In this document: piece by piece, positions 6,480 to 12,018 of the stretch | Position numbering within the stretch: the stretch's first letter is position 1 | Layout of the letters: the number at the start of each line of letters is the position of its first letter | Assembly: GCA_002439735.1 (NCBI GenBank) | Contig: DJPG01000026.1 | Span: 1 to 12,018, forward strand | Origin: Firmicutes bacterium UBA6418 | GTDB lineage: Bacteria > Bacillota > Clostridia > Peptostreptococcales > Anaerovoracaceae | Direction: 5' to 3' | Length of the DNA stretch: 12,018 bases | Notes under the pieces: generated by a model | Told to the model about the DNA's origin: nothing | Databases searched by the model: none | The model's input: only the letters and a program-made list of their open reading frames with translations | Made by a program: the position numbers and the translations under genes

Positions 6480-6527
6480 ACTTTCTTCCTTTCGCTTATC
6501 CGCAGCTATTCTTTAGGGAGCTCCTGC

Positions 6528-7136
6528 TTACGGCCGCCAGTCAAACTGCGCGGCGTCCTTCTCGGCTTCCGCATCCTCCGCGATCAGCGCCGCCTCGGCT
6601 TCGGCATCCTCGGCCGCCGCCAGGTCGCCGAGCGAAACGATGTACTCATCCAGTGGATAGTTCATGCACTCCGAAAAATCGTACTGATAACCATTGTGTT
6701 CCAGTTTTTCCAGCCGCGCGAGCAGCAGCGCGTCACGCATGCTCTTTTCCTCCTCCGCAAGGGTTGCCGGATCCGTGCAGTAAGCACAGCTGTCGATGGA
6801 ATACCACCGGCGAAAACGCTCCAACTCCTCGATCAGCTTGCTGCGCAGGTTTTCATCCTCGGCGCAGTTTCTGCACATGCCGACCAGCGCGCGCCGCACG
6901 TTTTCCAAAATGCTGAACACCTCAGTCTCGCTGCCCGGTACGAAGTTCGTAATCTCCTCGAAATATTCGTCGACCAGCTCCGCTAGCACCGTTTTGTCCA
7001 CTTCCTCGAAAAGCCGCGCCACATCGTCGTAGTCCAGCTCTTCCTCACATTCAAAGAATGCCGCCAGATTTTCAAAATACTGAAAATCTTCCGCGTTTTC
7101 GATATCCAAAAGCTCATAAAATTGTTCTTTATTCAT
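6528..7136 (-). CDS. Acidic hypothetical protein with two CxxC motifs, murI-linked
   Basis: A strongly acidic protein of 202 residues with no membrane segment or signal peptide. It begins MNKEQFYELLDIENAEDFQYF. The middle part is helical (LFEEVDKTVLAELVDEYFEE at 42-61; LIEELERFRRWYS at 101-113). Two CxxC pairs are present, C88-R-N-C91 and C117-A-Y-C120, spaced like a possible metal site, plus C30 and C157. The C-terminal tail (172-196) is an Ala/Glu/Asp low-complexity stretch. I remember similar proteins of about 200 residues in Lachnospiraceae but no known function. The ATG at 7136 has GGAG 8 bases upstream and starts 18 bases after the murI stop, so it is translated from the murI transcript. 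A link to cell-wall growth is only suggested by that context. Confidence 0.85.
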   Translation of the reverse strand: MNKEQFYELLDIENAEDFQYFENLAAFFECEEELDYDDVARLFEEVDKTVLAELVDEYFEEITNFVPGSETEVFSILENVRRALVGMCRNCAEDENLRSKLIEELERFRRWYSIDSCAYCTDPATLAEEEKSMRDALLLARLEKLEHNGYQYDFSECMNYPLDEYIVSLGDLAAAEDAEAEAALIAEDAEAEKDAAQFDWRP

Positions 7137-7154
7137 ATTCTTTTCTCCATTGTC

Positions 7155-7967
7155 TTACAGATCCAGATTCTTGAATTTCAGGATCAGATTCGATTCCTCG
7201 ACCTCCAGTACCTTCTGAATCATGTTCACGAAATTCTCCGACAGATCGCTCGCGTAAAAAATGTTTTCCCGGTCGTTTGCCGCCGCGTACAGATCGTGTT
7301 CCCGCAGGCTGTCATCGATCGGCCGCATGATCTCATAGGACGGATTGATGATCCGAAGGTTCGGATACAGCCGCTTGATATTGCCGCGGATGATCGGATA
7401 ATGCGTGCAGCCCAGCACCAGCGTGTCGATCTGATGCGCCGCGATGAAATCATCCAGATAATAGTGGATGGTCAGATCCATGATCTGATTGTCGATGATT
7501 CCCTCCTCGATCAGCGGTACAAACGCAGGCGTCGCCTTGCTGAAAACATGGAGCGCCGGATTTTTTTCCAGGATCTTGCGCGGATAATCGTTGCTGGCGA
7601 TGGTCGCCTTGGTCGCGATAATGCCGATGCGGTTCGTTTCGTCGCAGGTATTGGCGATCGTCCTGGCCGCCGGTCCGATGATGCCGATGATCGGAATATC
7701 GGGATAACACGCGCGCAGTTCATCCAGACAAGTTGCTGTGATCGTATTGCAGGCGATGACCATCATCTTAACGTCTTTGGACGCGAGAAAATCCGCGATC
7801 TGTTTCGCGTAGACGCGGATCGTCGAAACCGCTTTCGAGCCGTAAGGCGTCCGGGCGGTATCGCCGAAGTAGATGATGCGTTCTTCCGGCAGCTGTTTGA
7901 ACAGATTCGGGATACAGGTCAGTCCGCCCAGACCCGAATCAAAAAAACCAATCGGTCGGTTGTCCAT
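7155..7967 (-). CDS. murI: Glutamate racemase MurI
   Basis: MurI converts L-glutamate to D-glutamate for the peptidoglycan stem peptide in the cytoplasm. The protein has 270 residues, usual for the family. The substrate-binding start FFDSGLGGL is at 8-16 (D10, S11), YFGDTARTPYG at 33-43, the first catalytic cysteine C73 is in IACNTITA and the second, C187, in LGCTHYPI, with the general histidine H189 next to it. The ATG at 7967 is preceded by GAAAGGA at a long spacing, a rather weak ribosome binding site. It is the first gene of the minus-strand operon and diverges from pepF across an 86-base gap with a palindrome. As ProB also uses glutamate, the window holds two separate glutamate-consuming routes, but they are in different transcription units. 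Confidence 0.97.
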   Translation of the reverse strand: MDNRPIGFFDSGLGGLTCIPNLFKQLPEERIIYFGDTARTPYGSKAVSTIRVYAKQIADFLASKDVKMMVIACNTITATCLDELRACYPDIPIIGIIGPAARTIANTCDETNRIGIIATKATIASNDYPRKILEKNPALHVFSKATPAFVPLIEEGIIDNQIMDLTIHYYLDDFIAAHQIDTLVLGCTHYPIIRGNIKRLYPNLRIINPSYEIMRPIDDSLREHDLYAAANDRENIFYASDLSENFVNMIQKVLEVEESNLILKFKNLDL

Positions 7968-7989
7968 TTGGGGTTATATTCCTTTCAAA

Positions 7990-8023
7990 TTTGTGGTACA
8001 ATAATATATTATACTACCACAAA
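7990..8023. promoter_or_regulatory. 34-bp palindrome between divergent murI and pepF, candidate operator
   Basis: TTTGTGGTA (7990-7998) and TACCACAAA (8015-8023) are perfect 9-bp inverted arms. Between them ATAATATATTAT (8001-8012) is itself a perfect palindrome with the same centre (8006/8007). Overall 15 of 17 base pairs match; only 7999/8014 and 8000/8013 do not. The site sits in the middle of the only divergent gap in the window and overlaps promoter-like hexamers on both strands. This is the form expected of an operator for a homodimeric regulator acting on murI, pepF or both. I cannot match it to a known regulator. Without a T run it is unlikely to be a terminator. Confidence 0.6.
7995..8013. 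promoter_or_regulatory. Candidate divergent -10 elements for pepF and murI
   Basis: On the plus strand TGGTACAAT (7995-8002 plus flank; extended -10 type TGnTACAAT) could serve pepF, with a leader of about 45 bases. On the minus strand a perfect TATAAT lies at 8013-8008 and could serve murI. Neither has a good -35 hexamer at the usual spacing (TTATAT at 7974-7979 for the plus strand is weak). Both fall inside the palindrome, so a bound regulator would affect both directions. Exact start sites cannot be fixed from sequence. Confidence 0.4.
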
Positions 8024-8053
8024 AAATGAAATTTATCTATATAGGAGGAAAAA

Positions 8054-9859
8054 ATGTCCGATAAAAATTTACAGCAGCGCTGTCAGATCGACGCTGCCTA
8101 CAAGTGGGATATCGAAGCCATGTACCCGGATGAGTCTAAGTGGGAAACCGACCTTAAGGAAGCAGTCCAAGCCGCCGAAGCATTTACCAAATACAGCGGC
8201 CATCTGACGGACTCTGCCGATACCTTGTATGAAGCTCTCGCCGAAAAAGACGCCATCTGGCGCAAGCTGGAGCACGCGTTCGTCTATGCCGCCATGCGCA
8301 AGGACGAGGACAACCGCGTCAGCAAATATCAGTCCATGGATGACCGCTGCGGCAGTGCTGTGGCCAAGGCCGCAGCCGCCATGTCGTTCTTCGCGCCGGA
8401 ACTGCTCGCCGCCCCGGAGGAAACCATCCGTGGCTATATCGACGCCAAGCCGGAGCTCGCGCAGTACCGCTACGCTTTAGAGGACGCGCTGCGTGAAAAG
8501 AAACACGTGCTCAGCGCTGCCGAAGAAAACATCCTCGCCCAGCTCAGTGAAGTGACCGGCGCGACCAGTGACATCTTCAAGATGCTCAATAACGCCGATT
8601 TGACGTTTGGTACTGTAGTTGACGAGGATGGAGATACGGTAAACCTCACACACGGGAACTACATCACCTTCATGGAAAGCCATGACCGCGCTCTGCGCAA
8701 GGCCGCGTTTACCAACATGTATGAGGCTTACAAAGCGCATATCAACACGATCGCGACGACCTACAACTATAATGTCAAAAACGACGTCGTCTCCGCGCGC
8801 ATCCGCAAATACGACTCGGCTCGGCAGGCGGCGCTTTCCTCCGGCAACATCCCGGAAGAGGTCTATGACAACCTGATTGCGGTCGTGCATGAGTACCTGC
8901 CGGTACTACACAAGTATATCGAACTGCGCAAAAAAGTGCTCGGCGTCGAGAAACTGCAGATGTATGACGTATACGTTCCGCTGGTGGAGCTGCCAAAAAA
9001 GGACATCCCATATGAAGAGGCGCTGCAGATGATGCAGGCAGGGCTCGCGCCGCTCGGCGAAGAATATCTCGCGCAGGTAGACCGTGGCACCAAGGACGGC
9101 TGGATCGACGTCTACGAAAACCAAGGCAAGACCAGCGGCGCTTACAGCTTCGGTTCCTATGACAGCAAGCCGTATATCCTGCTCAACTATACGGATACGC
9201 TCAAAGATGTATTTACGATTGTGCACGAAATGGGACACTCCATGCACTCCTACTATACACGCAAAATGCAGCCGTTTACCTACGGCGACCACTCGATCTT
9301 CACAGCCGAAGTGGCATCCACCGTCAATGAATCGCTTTTGATGCGCGATCTGCTGGACAAAGAGACTGACGAAAACATGCGCAAATACCTCATCAACTAC
9401 TATATCGAGGAATTCCGCACGACCCTGTTCCGCCAGACGATGTTCGCGGAATTTGAAATGCTGACGCACAAGGAAGTCGAAAACGGCGGCGTGCTGACTG
9501 CCGAATGGATGTGCAAGGTCTACAATGACCTCAATAACCGGTACTTCGGCTCTGCCTTGGCACCGGACGAGTATATTCAGTACGAATGGGCGCGCATCCC
9601 GCATTTTTATCGGGCGTTCTACGTCTATCAGTACGCGACCGGCTACTCCGCGGCGACCGCGATCTCCGGCAAGATCCTCGCGGAGGGTGAAGCCGCGCGT
9701 AGGAACTATATCGAGTTCCTCAAGAGCGGTTCTTCCGATGATCCGGTCAAACTCCTTAAGATCGCCGGCGTGGATATGTCCGCCCCGGCCCCGATCCGCA
9801 TGGCGATGGAGACCTTCAAAGGACTGGTCGAAGAACTCGAACAGCTGATGCAGCCGTAA
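8054..9859 (+). CDS. pepF: Oligoendopeptidase F (M3 family zinc metallopeptidase)
   Basis: PepF is a cytoplasmic zinc endopeptidase that cuts oligopeptides of roughly 7 to 17 residues and helps peptide turnover. The 601 residues are the usual length. The zinc motif HEMGH is at 391-395 (H391, E392, H395) and the third ligand Glu is E419 in FTAEVAS. The N-terminal M3B region (about 15-200) and the C-terminal block with YYIEEFRTTLFRQTMFAEFE (about 450-469) and YQYATGYSAATAIS (near 523-536) are typical of the family. The start at 8054 has an ideal AGGAGGA at 8043-8049. It is alone on its transcript or the first gene of a unit with nadK, since a GC-rich hairpin follows at 9889-9924. It diverges from murI. 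There is no signal peptide. Confidence 0.97.
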   Translation: MSDKNLQQRCQIDAAYKWDIEAMYPDESKWETDLKEAVQAAEAFTKYSGHLTDSADTLYEALAEKDAIWRKLEHAFVYAAMRKDEDNRVSKYQSMDDRCGSAVAKAAAAMSFFAPELLAAPEETIRGYIDAKPELAQYRYALEDALREKKHVLSAAEENILAQLSEVTGATSDIFKMLNNADLTFGTVVDEDGDTVNLTHGNYITFMESHDRALRKAAFTNMYEAYKAHINTIATTYNYNVKNDVVSARIRKYDSARQAALSSGNIPEEVYDNLIAVVHEYLPVLHKYIELRKKVLGVEKLQMYDVYVPLVELPKKDIPYEEALQMMQAGLAPLGEEYLAQVDRGTKDGWIDVYENQGKTSGAYSFGSYDSKPYILLNYTDTLKDVFTIVHEMGHSMHSYYTRKMQPFTYGDHSIFTAEVASTVNESLLMRDLLDKETDENMRKYLINYYIEEFRTTLFRQTMFAEFEMLTHKEVENGGVLTAEWMCKVYNDLNNRYFGSALAPDEYIQYEWARIPHFYRAFYVYQYATGYSAATAISGKILAEGEAARRNYIEFLKSGSSDDPVKLLKIAGVDMSAPAPIRMAMETFKGLVEELEQLMQP

Positions 9860-9888
9860 GATCGATGCAGCGGTAATCAAGACAAAGC

Positions 9889-9924
9889 GCGCGGGCGGCG
9901 CAGGACACGAAACGCCGCCCGCGC
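9889..9924. terminator. Perfect 12-bp GC-rich hairpin after pepF
   Basis: GCGCGGGCGGCG (9889-9900) and CGCCGCCCGCGC (9913-9924) pair perfectly around a 12-base loop. It lies 29 bases after the pepF stop. There is no T run on the plus side; on the minus side a TTTGTCTTG stretch follows. It may be a weak terminator, an mRNA 3'-end stabiliser or a small repeat. The gap to nadK (9860-9960) shows no good promoter, so nadK may depend on read-through from pepF. Confidence 0.6.
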
Positions 9925-9960
9925 ATCAGACAACATGAAAATATGAGTTGAGGATAAGTG

Positions 9961-10764
9961 ATGGAAAGCAAAAAAGTATTTATCTACGCGAACGACACGG
10001 AAATGTCCGCAAAAATCGAAAAGCTGCTCCGCGAAAAGCTTGTCAAATCCGGCCTTAGGGTCTATGAACAGCTGGAAATCGATACCGAACTGATCATCTG
10101 CATCGGAGGCGACGGCACCCTGTTGCGCTGCCTCCGGAGCTGTGATTTCCCGACGATCCCGGTCGTCGGCATCAACACCGGGCATCTGGGATTTTTCCAG
10201 GAGCTGCTGCCGGACAAGATTGATGATTTTATCTTCCAATACAATCAGGGAAACTTCACCGTACATTCCTACAGCACCGTCAAATCCCGTGTGGAAACGT
10301 CCTCCGGCACGATGCGCCAGATCGCGCTCAACGAGATCGCGATCAAAGGCGTACCGAACTATCCGGTACAGCTGAATATCTCCATCAATGATTCCTTTAT
10401 CGAGCGTTTCAGCGGCGACGGCATCTGCGTTTCCACGCCGGCAGGCAGCACGGCCTACAATTATTCGCTGGGCGGCGCGATCGTCGATCCCCGCCTGAAC
10501 CTGATGCAGGTCGCCCCGATCGCGCCGATCAATACCATTGCCTACCGCTCGTTTACTTCCAGTATCCTGCTGCCTGCAAACGACAAGCTTTCGATCATCC
10601 CTTGCGATGACGACCACCGTCACTTGAGCATCGTCGCGGACGGCTTCGCCGAAAATTACGAGGACATCCGCCGCATCGAACTGTCGATCTCCCGCAAAAA
10701 GATCAATCTGGTACGCTTCGAGTACACGAACTTCTGGGAAAAAGCAAAATCCAAGTTTTTATGA
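9961..10764 (+). CDS. nadK: NAD kinase NadK
   Basis: NadK phosphorylates NAD+ to NADP+ with ATP or polyphosphate and so sets the NADP pool in the cytoplasm. The protein has 267 residues from this start. The GGDG motif is at 49-52 (D51 is the likely catalytic base) in ICIGGDGTLL, GINTGHLGFF is at 70-79, the conserved NE pair is N124-E125 and STPAGSTAYNYSLGG runs from 158 to 172. A GTG directly in front (9958) keeps the frame, but the ribosome binding site GAGGA (9950-9954) lies only 3 bases from it and 6 from the ATG at 9961, so ATG is preferred. The pseudouridine synthase gene follows after 18 bases. In Bacillus subtilis the corresponding genes (yjbN and yjbO) are also adjacent. NADPH made through this enzyme would also serve ProA, a loose metabolic link only. 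Confidence 0.97.
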   Translation: MESKKVFIYANDTEMSAKIEKLLREKLVKSGLRVYEQLEIDTELIICIGGDGTLLRCLRSCDFPTIPVVGINTGHLGFFQELLPDKIDDFIFQYNQGNFTVHSYSTVKSRVETSSGTMRQIALNEIAIKGVPNYPVQLNISINDSFIERFSGDGICVSTPAGSTAYNYSLGGAIVDPRLNLMQVAPIAPINTIAYRSFTSSILLPANDKLSIIPCDDDHRHLSIVADGFAENYEDIRRIELSISRKKINLVRFEYTNFWEKAKSKFL

Positions 10765-10782
10765 TAAGAAGGGATAGCGCTT

Positions 10783-11796
10783 ATGTCACAATTTCAATAC
10801 ATCGTCACAAAGCAGGATCAGGATGCCGGACGCTCCGTCAAGGAACTCGTCCGTACCCGCTTCACCTTTTCCTCCCGCCTGATGACCAAGCTGAAGCAAA
10901 ACCATCTGGTCAAGCTCAACGGAGAAACCATGCAGTGGTGGATTGCCCCGGCTGCCGGTGACGTTATCACGGTCGAGCTCCCGGAGGAAAAGAGTGATTT
11001 CCCGCCGGAGGATATTCCCATTGCGGTGGTTTACGAAGACGCCGACCTTTTGGTCATCAATAAACAGCCCGGCGTGGTCGTCCACCCGACCAAGGGTAAA
11101 CCCTGCCACACCATTGCCAACGGTCTGATGCAGAAGATGCTCGATGAAGGCGAAAATTACAAGATCCGTTTCGTCAACCGCCTGGATATGAATACGTCCG
11201 GGCTTTTGATCGTAGCCAAAAACAGCCACGCGCAGGATTCTCTGACCAAACAGATGAATGCGTCTGCACGCGGCTTACATAAAAAGTATAAGGCGATCGT
11301 CGTCGGTGAAATGCCTGCAGGTAGCGGCACCATCGACCTGCCGCTCGGACGCCCCGACCCGGAAGAGGTCGAACGTTGGGTCCTGCCGGTCGAACAAGGC
11401 GGCTATCCGTCCGTCACCCACTACCAGGTGCTCGATCGCTTCCATGGTCATTCCCTGGTAGAACTGGAACTGGAAACCGGACGCACGCACCAGATCCGGG
11501 TTCATCTGTCCTATATCGGCTATCCGATCCTCGGCGACCACCTGTATTGTCACGGCGATCCTTTCGCCTATCGCCGCCTGCACGGCGATCCACGCGACAC
11601 TGCAAACGACGACGCGGCACTCGGTCAAGGCGGCAAGGAGATCGTTTCCGATCTCATCGACCGTCAGGCGCTGCACGCCTTTTCCCTGACGCTCACACAC
11701 CCCGTCAGCGGTGAGACCCTATATCTGGAAGCGCCCCTGCCGGAGGACATGCTGGCCGTGATCGCAAAGTTGAAAGAAGGACAAAAGTGCACATAA
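10783..11796 (+). CDS. RluA-family pseudouridine synthase (RluD-like)
   Basis: Enzymes of this family isomerise uridine to pseudouridine in rRNA or tRNA. The 337-residue protein starts with an S4-like RNA-binding region (about 15-65, containing VRTRFTFSSRLMTKLKQNHL-type basic residues), followed by the catalytic domain. VINKQPGVVVHPT is at 91-103, the catalytic aspartate is D135 in NRLDMNTSGL, and ETGRTHQIRVHL is at 231-242, with IDRQALHAFSL near 292-302. A Gly/Asp-rich insertion at about 257-290 separates GDHLY from the RQALHA block and is longer than I expect. The ATG at 10783 has GAAGGGA 9 bases upstream. Which RNA site is modified cannot be read from sequence; RluD, RluC and tRNA-specific members are similar. 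The last codons and the stop lie within an inverted-repeat cluster. Confidence 0.93.
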   Translation: MSQFQYIVTKQDQDAGRSVKELVRTRFTFSSRLMTKLKQNHLVKLNGETMQWWIAPAAGDVITVELPEEKSDFPPEDIPIAVVYEDADLLVINKQPGVVVHPTKGKPCHTIANGLMQKMLDEGENYKIRFVNRLDMNTSGLLIVAKNSHAQDSLTKQMNASARGLHKKYKAIVVGEMPAGSGTIDLPLGRPDPEEVERWVLPVEQGGYPSVTHYQVLDRFHGHSLVELELETGRTHQIRVHLSYIGYPILGDHLYCHGDPFAYRRLHGDPRDTANDDAALGQGGKEIVSDLIDRQALHAFSLTLTHPVSGETLYLEAPLPEDMLAVIAKLKEGQKCT

Positions 11797-11864
11797 CGAA
11801 ATCAAAGATTTCTATGTGCACATGGCGCTCACAGGTGAGCGCCGCTCCGCAAGGTGCTTTTGTC
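11780..11864 (+). repeat. Nested inverted-repeat element over the pseudouridine synthase stop codon
   Basis: An outer stem GACAAAAG (11780-11787) / CTTTTGTC (11857-11864) encloses two hairpins. Hairpin one pairs GTGCACATA (11787-11795) with TATGTGCAC (11813-11821) and GAAATC (11798-11803) with GATTTC (11807-11812), with a 2-base bulge and an AAA loop. It includes the TAA stop at 11794-11796. Hairpin two pairs GGCGCTCAC (11824-11832) with GTGAGCGCC (11835-11843). An alternative pairing AGCGCC (11838-11843) / GGTGCT (11853-11858) ends in TTTT and would act as a terminator. The element may be the operon's terminator or an inserted palindromic repeat. Confidence 0.6.
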
Positions 11865-11872
11865 GTTATTCC

Positions 11873-11895
11873 GGAAATATCGTCCCGATATTTCC
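11873..11895. repeat. Perfect 10-bp inverted repeat
   Basis: GGAAATATCG (11873-11882) and CGATATTTCC (11886-11895) are perfectly complementary around a 3-base TCC loop. It lies between the element at 11780-11864 and the minus-strand terminator. No T run follows on either strand, so a terminator function is not evident. It may belong to the same repeat cluster. Confidence 0.55.
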
Positions 11896-11903
11896 TACAT
11901 AAT

Positions 11904-11935
11904 AAAAAACGCACGCGCCTGATAAACGTGTGCGT
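11904..11935 (-). terminator. Intrinsic terminator of the gene at the right edge
   Basis: On the minus strand ACGCACACG (11935-11927) pairs with CGCGTGCGT (11917-11909), nine pairs with one wobble, around a 9-base loop. A T run at 11909-11904 follows, then TATTATG. It sits 20 bases after the stop codon at 11956-11958 of the minus-strand gene. This is a standard intrinsic terminator and separates that gene from the convergent pseudouridine synthase gene. Confidence 0.8.
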
Positions 11936-11955
11936 AGGTAAATTACGGAACAATA

Positions 11956-12018
11956 CTAATAATCCTGACTCAGCAAGAAATCAGCCAGATGCACAATCTT
12001 GACCCCGTTGATATTCCC
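11956..12018 (-). CDS. C-terminal end of an unidentified protein (partial)
   Basis: The minus strand is open from the window edge and reads GNINGVKIVHLADFLLSQDY before TAG at 11958-11956. The alternation of hydrophobic residues (VKIVHLADFLL) looks like a strand followed by a helix, as at the end of a globular domain. The intrinsic terminator 20 bases downstream on the same strand supports a real gene end. Twenty residues are too few to name the family. The gene converges on the pseudouridine synthase gene. Confidence 0.6.
   Translation of the reverse strand, partial: GNINGVKIVHLADFLLSQDY

Noticed and set aside
6084..6986. 300-codon plus-strand frame opposite the DUF3990 and acidic-protein genes
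   Set aside because: No motif and no ribosome binding site; it spans two minus-strand genes with convincing starts.
7122..8207. 361-codon plus-strand frame opposite murI and running into pepF
   Set aside because: It crosses the divergent control region and the pepF start, and has Arg/Asp-rich composition typical of antisense frames.
8906..9880. Long open frame of 324 codons on the minus strand opposite pepF
   Set aside because: It is a mirror of the C/G-ending codon use of pepF; no ribosome binding site or known motif, and the plus-strand gene is certain.
9958..9960. GTG as start codon of nadK
   Set aside because: Only 3 bases from the ribosome binding site; ATG at 9961 has a normal spacing.
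10800..11790. Several short frames overlapping the pseudouridine synthase gene on both strands
   Set aside because: All are out-of-frame shadows of a gene with a clear catalytic motif.
11956..12018. Reading the right-edge fragment as the tail of a PIN-domain protein
   Set aside because: The GVKIV...FL pattern is weakly similar to such tails, but 20 residues are not enough to name a family.

Overview
The window looks like chromosomal DNA of a Gram-positive, spore-forming relative of the Clostridia, probably Lachnospiraceae-like. The reasons are strong AGGAGG-type ribosome binding sites, tightly packed operons, a YlbJ-type sporulation membrane protein, TmcAL, PepF, and an acidic protein next to murI of a type I associate with that group. 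The placement is from gene content only. Most genes are GC-rich with C/G-ending codons. Two small two-gene groups (positions 1-670 and 5551-6479) look more AT-rich.

Layout. Positions 1-3978, minus strand: a run proB - proA - tmcAL - DUF5674 gene - unknown partner, read from a good sigma-A-type promoter at 4018-4046. ProB and ProA make glutamate-5-semialdehyde for proline synthesis. TmcAL modifies the elongator tRNA-Met wobble base. The last two genes form a small accessory pair, and the final one runs off the left edge. Positions 4101-7967, minus strand: murI - acidic CxxC protein - DUF3990 (ADP-ribosyltransferase-like) gene - overlapping partner - hairpin - Cys/Pro-rich membrane miniprotein - ylbJ. 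The hairpin at 5474-5529 has a terminator-like T run and also buries the ribosome binding site of the miniprotein.

Positions 7968-8053 are a divergent control region with a 34-bp near-perfect palindrome. Positions 8054-11796, plus strand: pepF, then nadK and an RluA-family pseudouridine synthase. This resembles a shortened version of the Bacillus subtilis yjbG...yjbN-yjbO neighbourhood. Positions 11780-11935 hold a dense cluster of inverted repeats that overlaps the stop codon of the pseudouridine synthase gene. It ends with an intrinsic terminator for a minus-strand gene whose last 20 codons lie at the right edge.

Most of the window is housekeeping. The parts most worth a second look are the hairpin that combines a terminator and a ribosome binding site in front of the Cys-rich protein, the DUF3990/partner pair, the DUF5674/partner pair, the murI-pepF palindrome and the hairpin cluster at the 3' end of the pseudouridine synthase gene. 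No RNA genes, insertion sequences, phage genes or CRISPR arrays were seen.
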